Source: Sandaracinaceae bacterium
GTDB taxonomy: Bacteria > Myxococcota_A > Polyangia > Polyangiales > JAFGIB01
Length of the DNA: 5,651 nucleotides
NCBI GenBank assembly: GCA_017881145.1
Contig: JADGRG010000590.1
Coordinates: 1 to 5,651, forward strand
Reading direction: 5' to 3'
Shown here: one piece after another, positions 1 to 4,664 of the stretch
How positions within the stretch are numbered: position 1 is the stretch's first letter
Layout: the number at the start of each line of letters is the position of its first letter
Program-made: the position numbers and the translations under genes
The notes under the pieces: model-generated
Told to the model about the DNA's origin: nothing
The model's input: only the letters and a program-made list of their open reading frames with translations
Databases searched by the model: none

Positions 1-101
1 CGCAGCTGTTCTCCAAACGCACCGATCAGAGCCAGGCGCTCTGTGGATGCTCGCAGGCGCCGCTCGGCGGCCACATCGACCGGATCTTCCACATCTGTCA
101 A
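1..101 (-). CDS. Start of an unidentified gene, truncated by the left edge
   Basis: I do not recognise this protein. A minus-strand frame stays open from a TTG codon at 101-99 to the window edge, about 33 codons, reading MTDVEDPVDVAAERRLRAST and then an amphipathic-looking stretch ending IGAFGEQL. The composition (acidic start, then a Glu/Arg/Ala/Leu-rich probable helix) looks like a real soluble N-terminus. The other two frames look poorer: one stops at about position 25 and the other is Arg/Cys-rich. The TTG overlaps the TGA stop of the upstream peroxiredoxin-like gene (TTGA), a common coupling arrangement. An in-frame GTG at 92-90 is the alternative start. No strong Shine-Dalgarno sequence is visible; there is only a GAGA run about ten bases upstream. 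It is probably co-transcribed with the three genes before it. Existence is moderately supported; function is unknown because most of the gene lies outside the window. Confidence 0.45.
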   Translation of the reverse strand, partial: MTDVEDPVDVAAERRLRASTERLALIGAFGEQL

Positions 102-691
102 GGACGCGTCTCTCGCTTGATCCACTCCACCGCGCTCGCTGCGTCGCGGGCGGGATCGATCGGGAAGAAGATGCGGGAAATGCCCTCTTCACGAACGAGC
201 ATCGTCAGGGGCTCATAGGCAGGGCCGCCGTCACCGTCGCTGCTCGGCAGATCGAGCGCCTCGGCAAGCCGGAGCTTGGGGTCGCTCAGGAGCATGTAGG
301 GGAGCGGTTCCCCTCCCGCGAGCGTTGCTTGACCCGTGACGCTCTGCACGCTGATCCCGACTGTGAGATAGCCGAGCCCGTCCAGCTCGAAGTCGAAGTC
401 GGCCCACTCAAGCGCCCGGGCATCGTCGGTGAACTGCACCTCCGGCGGCATCCCTGTTAGCCCCAAATAGAAGAAGATCGCGAGATTCGAGCGGCGTGCC
501 AGCCGCGGCAGACTGATAGGCGCATCCTCACCGCAATCGAGCTCCAGATCGGGTAGCGCCACACCCAGCAGACGTCTCTCAAGATCAGCCTCCGAAGGCA
601 AGGCGCAGCGGTCTGTGTCGGTCATCCAGAGCACGCACCGCGTGCAGCCTTGTGGCGGGGCATCAAGCACTCGGTCCTGGACCGTGAACAC
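98..691 (-). CDS. Peroxiredoxin-like (AhpC/TSA fold) protein without peroxidatic cysteine, copy 3
   Basis: This is the third and most diverged peroxiredoxin-like paralogue (197 residues from GTG 691). Scaffold landmarks are visible in order: a domain start near LLGVALPDLEL (41-51), a first core strand AIFFYLG (71-77), a second strand VGISVQS (111-117), the MLLSDP turn (133-138), LAEALDLPS (142-150), a strand PLTMLV (161-166) and IFFPIDPA (174-181) before a last helix AVEWIKR. No cysteine follows the FFYLG strand; Asp89 (in FTDDARALEW) aligns with the peroxidatic Cys of active family members. Peroxidase chemistry is therefore unlikely, and the role is unknown. The usual PTF motif is PSS here, followed by a Gly/Asp-rich insert. 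All four cysteines are N-terminal (16, 19, 29, 53), including CTRC. The start is uncertain: GTG 691 overlaps the upstream gene by 29 bases, GTG 670 has AGGA just upstream, and ATG 625 would remove the CTRC segment. Confidence 0.8.
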   Translation of the reverse strand: MFTVQDRVLDAPPQGCTRCVLWMTDTDRCALPSEADLERRLLGVALPDLELDCGEDAPISLPRLARRSNLAIFFYLGLTGMPPEVQFTDDARALEWADFDFELDGLGYLTVGISVQSVTGQATLAGGEPLPYMLLSDPKLRLAEALDLPSSDGDGGPAYEPLTMLVREEGISRIFFPIDPARDAASAVEWIKRETRP

Positions 692-1304
692 GCATCCAAG
701 TGAGGACCTGGCTTGGATTGCGTGATGCCGCCTCTACGGGGAAGAAGGCATGCGCAACACGGCGATCGCACGTCAAAAGCGCTAGCCGCTGATAGTAAGT
801 TCGCCCGTCAACCTCGAAAACCGGGAGGTTGAGCAGCCGCGCGTACTGGCAGGCTGGATCGATGAGCATCCGATGCACGAGCCGGTGAGCCCGGATCGTC
901 TCCAGCTGCTCGGCTTCCGACTGGCTGCTGATACCAATAACGCGCACTCCAAGCGCCGCAAACGACTCTTTCTCGTCGCTGTAGGAACGATGAAGCGCAG
1001 CGTCTTGCGCCCCATCCACCCTCCCCTCAGAATGCTCCGCGTCAATGCCTGAGTAGAAGTAGTAGACAACCCAGCTGAAAGACAGGACAGCTATCTCATG
1101 CGACTTACCATCAAAGCTCTGCAGCAGAACATTCGGCATCTCCACACCAGCCAGATCGGCCGTCGAGGACTCAGACAGACGGCGTGGCGTGTGGCACTCA
1201 ACGCTTGGCCGGCGTAGGACGACCTCTGGACCAGCCACAGCCCGAAGACGAGGACGGCGGTTACCGGATCTCAGGTGGATCATCGAGCGAGCCGGTAGCG
1301 ACAT
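663..1304 (-). CDS. Peroxiredoxin-like (AhpC/TSA fold) protein without peroxidatic cysteine, copy 2
   Basis: This is the middle paralogue (213 residues from ATG 1304). The redoxin fold is recognisable from about residue 50: ADLAGVEMPNVLLQSFDG (domain start), strand VVYYFYSG (79-86), VRVIGISSQS (120-129), MLIDPACQYARLLNLPVFEVDGR (146-168 region), YQRLALL (171-177) and HAFFPVEAASRNPSQVLTWM at the C-terminal helix. AhpC/TSA enzymes need a cysteine in the loop after the first strand. Here that loop reads GRVDGAQDAALHRS, with Asp97 where Cys is expected; Cys152 and Cys179 lie elsewhere. I infer a non-peroxidase role. The first 45 or so residues are Arg/Pro-rich, match nothing in the family and lack a Shine-Dalgarno sequence, so the true start may be ATG 1283 or further downstream. 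It lies 46 bases after copy 1, and its end overlaps the GTG start of copy 3. Confidence 0.82.
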   Translation of the reverse strand: MSLPARSMIHLRSGNRRPRLRAVAGPEVVLRRPSVECHTPRRLSESSTADLAGVEMPNVLLQSFDGKSHEIAVLSFSWVVYYFYSGIDAEHSEGRVDGAQDAALHRSYSDEKESFAALGVRVIGISSQSEAEQLETIRAHRLVHRMLIDPACQYARLLNLPVFEVDGRTYYQRLALLTCDRRVAHAFFPVEAASRNPSQVLTWMRVHGPGPSA

Positions 1305-1350
1305 GTGGACGGCGCGTCGCGACGGTGCGCGGTGCTCGAGAAGGTTGCGT

Positions 1351-2094
1351 CTAGACCCATCGCTGACGCCTCATCCATTCAACCGCTTGCGCGGGACTAC
1401 GCGTCACACTCATCACCGGATAGAACGCCTGCGAGATCGCGCCGTTGTTGACGACCAGCGTCAGCCGGCAGTACCAGCTCGCTCCTTCCATACCGAACGT
1501 TGGCAGCCCGAGCTCTCGCGCCAGATGCCTATCGCTGTCGCAGAGAAGCGGCTGACCAATTCCGAGCGCGGCGGCGATGACGCTTTGCTGGTTCGCGGCC
1601 TGGCCGCTGACGCCGAAAGCCAAACAGTTAAGCGCTAGTAGGTCGTGCCAATGGTCTGCGAAGGCGCTGTGCTGTGCCTCGTCGAGCACGCGGTTGTCGT
1701 AGCCACCTTCGGGCTCCCACATCGCGCCCGGGTAGAAGTAGAGAATGGCGCGGTGGATCTCGGTGAGATCGACGTACTGCCCGGTCGTCGACGGCAGTGA
1801 GACCGAGGGAAGCGGCCTGCCTGTCAGACCGGCGAGCAGCGGGGAATGGCTGCGACCGGAGACCTCTAGCTCGTCCTGTGCCACCTGCATATCTACCGGC
1901 TCAGCCAGCCCGCAGGCCATTCCCGCGCTCTCGTCCCTCTCCGATCCACAAGAACGCGACAGGTCGAGCCGAGCGCCATCGGCGAAAGTGAGAAGAAAAC
2001 CGACGACACCCGACCCAACCGTCACGTGTTGAACAGTGAGACGGCGCGGACAACCCCACTGGCAGTGCTGCCCGCGACAGGCGCCGTTGTCCAA
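1351..2094 (-). CDS. Peroxiredoxin-like (AhpC/TSA fold) protein without peroxidatic cysteine, copy 1
   Basis: This is the first and best-preserved of three tandem paralogues (247 residues if TTG 2094 is used). The redoxin domain begins near residue 85: LLAGLTGRPLPSVSLPSTTG, then strand AILYFYPG (116-123), LAFGVSGQ (158-165), LLCDSDRHLARELGLPTFGMEG (183-204), RLTLVV (210-215), AFYPV (223-227) and a final helix AVEWMRR. These match the PrxQ/redoxin-like pattern closely. The stretch that is CTPQSCAF in active actinobacterial homologues, as I recall them, reads DEAQHSAF here, so Asp138 replaces the peroxidatic Cys and Ser143 the second one. Redox catalysis is therefore doubtful. The start is unresolved: TTG 2094 has AAGAGG directly abutting it, which is too close, and adds about 80 residues without family resemblance. 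ATG 1920 gives a typical length (189 residues) with only weak GA-rich sequence upstream; ATG 1890 is a further option. Confidence 0.85.
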   Translation of the reverse strand: MDNGACRGQHCQWGCPRRLTVQHVTVGSGVVGFLLTFADGARLDLSRSCGSERDESAGMACGLAEPVDMQVAQDELEVSGRSHSPLLAGLTGRPLPSVSLPSTTGQYVDLTEIHRAILYFYPGAMWEPEGGYDNRVLDEAQHSAFADHWHDLLALNCLAFGVSGQAANQQSVIAAALGIGQPLLCDSDRHLARELGLPTFGMEGASWYCRLTLVVNNGAISQAFYPVMSVTRSPAQAVEWMRRQRWV

Positions 2095-2182
2095 CCTCTT
2101 GGGGCTTCATGCGTGCCGCATATTGACGGCCGCCGTGTTCGCCTGCTTGGAATTTCTTTCCTAAAAAAACAGAAACATTTCG
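2095..2182 (-). promoter_or_regulatory. Inter-block gap with three inverted repeats, possible control region of the peroxiredoxin-like genes
   Basis: This is the largest apparent gap in the window and the only one with several symmetric elements. Reading the plus strand: ATGCG-TGC-CGCAT at 2109-2121, ACGGC-C-GCCGT at 2126-2136 and GGAA-TTTCT-TTCC at 2149-2161. The first two are perfect five-base arms, the third a four-base arm. They could be operator half-sites or small leader hairpins for the downstream peroxiredoxin-like gene. No convincing -35/-10 pair is visible on the minus strand. If that gene really starts at ATG 1920, its 5' leader would be much longer. Short inverted repeats arise by chance in GC-rich DNA, so the regulatory reading is tentative. 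Confidence 0.3.
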
Positions 2183-2191
2183 CTAGAAATG
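2163..2191 (-). terminator. Weak intrinsic terminator candidate overlapping the P450 stop
   Basis: On the minus strand a perfect six-base stem CATTTC/GAAATG (plus coordinates 2186-2191 and 2176-2181) encloses the loop TAGC, whose first three bases are the P450 stop codon. The stem is followed at once by TTTCTGTTTTTTT (2175-2163). The position and T-tract are right for an intrinsic terminator, and such a T-run stands out in this GC-rich window. The stem is short and AT-rich, so termination may be partial, letting some transcription run on into the peroxiredoxin-like genes. Confidence 0.4.
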
Positions 2192-3523
2192 GCAGCGCTT
2201 GCGGAGCACGACGCGGCAGCCGCTGCCGGGCGTGACGATCACCGTGCGCCAGCGCGCCGTCTCCAGTCGCGCGCTCGCGGGCTCGATCGTAAGACGCTCG
2301 AACAGCGTGCGCAGGACGGTGCGCATCTCCAACAGCGCAAGGTGGCGGCCGGGGCACCGCCTGCGCCCGCCGCCCCACGGCATCCATGCGTCGACACGCG
2401 GCGCTTCGTCCAAGAAGCGCTCCGGGCGGAACGTTTCGGGCTGCACGTACGCTTCGGCGTCGTGCTGCATCAGGTGGACGCAGCCCAGCAGATGCGCTGG
2501 CGGGTGGTATGTGCGCCCGCCGACTTCGCACGGCTTCGCGACGGCGCGCGGGATCGTGAACAAGAACACCGGTCGATGGCGCAAGACCTCGCAGATGACC
2601 GCATCGGCGTAGGCATCGCTGTCTCGGTCGAGCTCGCGCACGAGCCGCTGCATGACGGCGGGATGGTAGGCGAGCAGTTGGACAGCCCAAGCCAGCTCGG
2701 AGCCGGTGGTCTCGTGTCCAGCGAGAATTAGCGACATCAGCGTGTCGCGCACGTCGCCGATCGCCTCTGTGCCGTCCTCGACGTGCCTCGGCCCGAGCAA
2801 CATCGCGAGCAAGCCGTGATCGTGGGTCCGGCTGTGCGCGCGCTCTACGATCAGCTCTGCGAGCAGCGCATGGACGCTGTCGCGGTGGGCGAGGAACCGC
2901 TGCCATATCCCCCGCCACGGTGGCGCGTGGCGCAGCGCCGGCATGTGCAACGTCAGGCTCGCCGCCACCGAGAACATCTCCAGTAGGCGGCGATGCAGCT
3001 CGTCCAGACGCTCGTCGCCGGCGCCGAAGATCGTGTGCAGGATCACGCGCAACGTGAGCGCGCGCAGTCGGCCGTGCAGTGCGACCGGCGTGTCCAGTGG
3101 CCAGGTCGTGACCTCACGTTGGACGATCTCGCGCACCATCTGCGTGTGCGCGCTCACGCGCTCGTAGTGGAGGCCGGGAAGAATGCGCCGCCGGCCGGCG
3201 AGATGGTCGTCACCATCGGCGAGCATGAACGAATCGCGCCCAACCAAGGGCCCGATCACCGCGCCGCCCTCTCCCGGTCGCAGCACGTCGGGCGGGGCGG
3301 TGACGATCGCCTTAATATCGCTGGCCTGCGCCATGAACACGAACGGCGGCTTGCCAAGCGGCATCATGGTAAACGTGGCTCCGTACTTGCGTCGACACCA
3401 GCGCAGATAGGCATGAGGATCGCGCCAGAACGCGTACGTCTGCACGACAGCTGGCAGTGGCGCGCTCCGCGGCAGCCGAACGCGCAACGATGAACCACGG
3501 TGAACCCTTGTGACGATCTGCAT
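2183..3523 (-). CDS. Cytochrome P450 monooxygenase
   Basis: This is a 446-residue haem-thiolate monooxygenase, normal length for a soluble bacterial P450 and without a membrane anchor. Motifs (ATG numbering): C-helix HLAGR (107-111), I-helix AGHETTG (268-274, with the Glu-Thr proton-relay pair), K-helix EVLR (312-315), FRPERF (365-370) and haem loop WGGGRRRCPG (383-392) with Cys390 as iron ligand. The haem loop begins with Trp instead of the usual Phe. ATG 3523 is chosen over GTG 3532 because AGGAGG lies nine bases before the ATG but abuts the GTG. Only 13 bases separate it from the stop of the terpene synthase, so the likely job is oxidation of that enzyme's product. Electrons must come from a ferredoxin and reductase encoded elsewhere, as none is visible here. 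Family membership is near certain; the substrate is inferred from context. Confidence 0.96.
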   Translation of the reverse strand: MQIVTRVHRGSSLRVRLPRSAPLPAVVQTYAFWRDPHAYLRWCRRKYGATFTMMPLGKPPFVFMAQASDIKAIVTAPPDVLRPGEGGAVIGPLVGRDSFMLADGDDHLAGRRRILPGLHYERVSAHTQMVREIVQREVTTWPLDTPVALHGRLRALTLRVILHTIFGAGDERLDELHRRLLEMFSVAASLTLHMPALRHAPPWRGIWQRFLAHRDSVHALLAELIVERAHSRTHDHGLLAMLLGPRHVEDGTEAIGDVRDTLMSLILAGHETTGSELAWAVQLLAYHPAVMQRLVRELDRDSDAYADAVICEVLRHRPVFLFTIPRAVAKPCEVGGRTYHPPAHLLGCVHLMQHDAEAYVQPETFRPERFLDEAPRVDAWMPWGGGRRRCPGRHLALLEMRTVLRTLFERLTIEPASARLETARWRTVIVTPGSGCRVVLRKRCHF

Positions 3524-3532
3524 CTCCCTCAC

Positions 3533-3538
3533 CCTCCT
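3533..3538 (-). promoter_or_regulatory. Ribosome binding site of the P450, overlapping the terpene synthase stop
   Basis: AGGAGG on the minus strand is the strongest Shine-Dalgarno sequence in the window. It sits nine bases before the P450 ATG and shares bases with the upstream TAG stop (TAGGAGG). It decides the P450 start and implies that a ribosome ending the synthase can reinitiate on the P450, keeping the two enzymes in proportion. Confidence 0.8.
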
Positions 3539-4664
3539 ATGTCGCTTGTTGCTTGTTGACAGTCCGCCACGCGCGCAGCACCGGGACGAGCAGCCAGGTC
3601 AGCGCCCCTGACGCGCGGATCAGCGCGCGCGTATGCGGCCGCCACTGCGGCGCGCGCACGCTGTTCTTGCTGAGGTACATCGCCGCCATCGAGCTCACGA
3701 GCACACGATGCCGCGCGCTGTCAGGAAGCGAGGACGCCTCGGCCAAGGCCCGGCGCATAACCGCAGCGATGCGCTGCGTCGCCGTGCTTGCCGAGGGGTA
3801 ATGAGCGGCGTAGCTGTGCGCACCGTTGCCAAGGTCGGCGTCGTGGTCGCCGTAGCTGTCGAGCAGCGTGCCCGCCAGCGAGATCCACGGCATGTATGCA
3901 CAGAAAGTCATCCGCGCTTCCGCCACGGCGCGCCCGTCGTCAGCGGCGAGCGCCAGGAGTGCCAGTACCGTCAGCCATGCACTCGCGGCGCCCGTCCACT
4001 CGAACCAGGCCAGCTCGTTGTCACGCGGACGGGGGTGCGCGGCCACCCAAGCTCGCAGGAGTGCGTTGCGGCGCTCCGAGTCTTCCTCGTGGTTGAGCGC
4101 GAGCACTTGCGCGAGCGCAGTCGCTCGTGCGACGAACGGTCGCACCACGTTGTACGACGGAAGCCTCACGCACGCCTGGCGACACGTCTGCACGAGCGCC
4201 GCGAGGAAGCCGCCATCGTCGCACCACGGATGAAAGCCGTAGTAGTCCGACAGCGCAACGTCGGGCTCCAACGCCTCGATGAGCGCACGATGGAGCTGAC
4301 GTCCGTTGTGCACACCGACGAACGCGCCCCGCTCGCTCGTGCAGTCCAGATAGTCCGCGAGAGTCTCAAACGCCACGAGCAGGCGCAGCAGCTCTGCTGA
4401 GCGCCCATGCGCGATCGTGGTGAACAGGACCGCGCCGTCGATGTTGGCGCGCTTGCGCTCGATCGCCTCCAACGCGTCCGCGCGCAGCGCCGGGTCGGGA
4501 ATCGCAGCAGCGTGAGCGCGCCAACGAGAGACCTCGCGCGCTGCGCCCGGCAGTCCCCAAGTCAGCTCGCGCCACACGGCGCGCACCAGCGCGACCGCCG
4601 TTTGGATGGATAAGACGACGCGGTGTGAGTGGCTACGCCGGCTTGACCATCGTCGCACGCGCAC
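3537..4664 (-). CDS. Class I large terpene synthase, tetraprenyl-beta-curcumene synthase-like (DUF2600/YtpB family)
   Basis: This 375-residue protein belongs to the DUF2600 family of Bacillus YtpB, which ionises and cyclises long prenyl diphosphates (C35, and C25 in some members). Family landmarks in order: KRANIDGAVLFTTIA (71-85), LLVAFETLADYLDCTSER (95-112) with the Asp-rich metal motif DYLD at 104-107, SDYYGFHPWCDDGGFLAALV (139-158), LNHEEDSERRNALLRAW (190-206), ELAWFEWTGAAS (217-228) and a second acidic region LLDSYGDHDADLGNGAHSY (267-285), equivalent to the LDYFIDQEED region of YtpB. The family's usual DYLDN is DYLDC here. GTG 4664, or in-frame GTG 4658, is the only plausible start: a stop lies just upstream, and downstream there is no other candidate before the conserved region. 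It overlaps the permease by 32 bases without a clear Shine-Dalgarno sequence, suggesting coupling. The substrate length and product cannot be read from the sequence. Confidence 0.93.
   Translation of the reverse strand: MRVRRWSSRRSHSHRVVLSIQTAVALVRAVWRELTWGLPGAAREVSRWRAHAAAIPDPALRADALEAIERKRANIDGAVLFTTIAHGRSAELLRLLVAFETLADYLDCTSERGAFVGVHNGRQLHRALIEALEPDVALSDYYGFHPWCDDGGFLAALVQTCRQACVRLPSYNVVRPFVARATALAQVLALNHEEDSERRNALLRAWVAAHPRPRDNELAWFEWTGAASAWLTVLALLALAADDGRAVAEARMTFCAYMPWISLAGTLLDSYGDHDADLGNGAHSYAAHYPSASTATQRIAAVMRRALAEASSLPDSARHRVLVSSMAAMYLSKNSVRAPQWRPHTRALIRASGALTWLLVPVLRAWRTVNKQQAT

Noticed and set aside
47..1638. Plus-strand open frames opposite the redoxin genes (47-460 and 1189-1638)
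   Set aside because: Low-complexity Arg-rich translations with no family resemblance, antisense to well-supported genes.
1901..2110. ATG 2110 minus-strand frame as the start of redoxin copy 1
   Set aside because: It is out of frame with the redoxin domain and ends at 1901 with an Arg-rich, non-homologous peptide; using it would require a frameshift for which there is no evidence.
2123..2151. TTGACG on the plus strand as a promoter -35 box
   Set aside because: No acceptable -10 box lies 16-18 bases downstream and there is no plus-strand gene for it to drive.
2022..2918. 298-codon minus-strand open frame inside the P450 gene
   Set aside because: It is in another frame of the P450 and extends into the gap; its Arg/Ala/Pro-rich composition has no motif, while the overlapping P450 has all its family motifs.
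3633..4400. 255-codon plus-strand open frame opposite the terpene synthase
   Set aside because: Antisense shadow typical of GC-rich coding DNA: Arg/His/Val-rich with no domain, opposite a gene with clear family landmarks.
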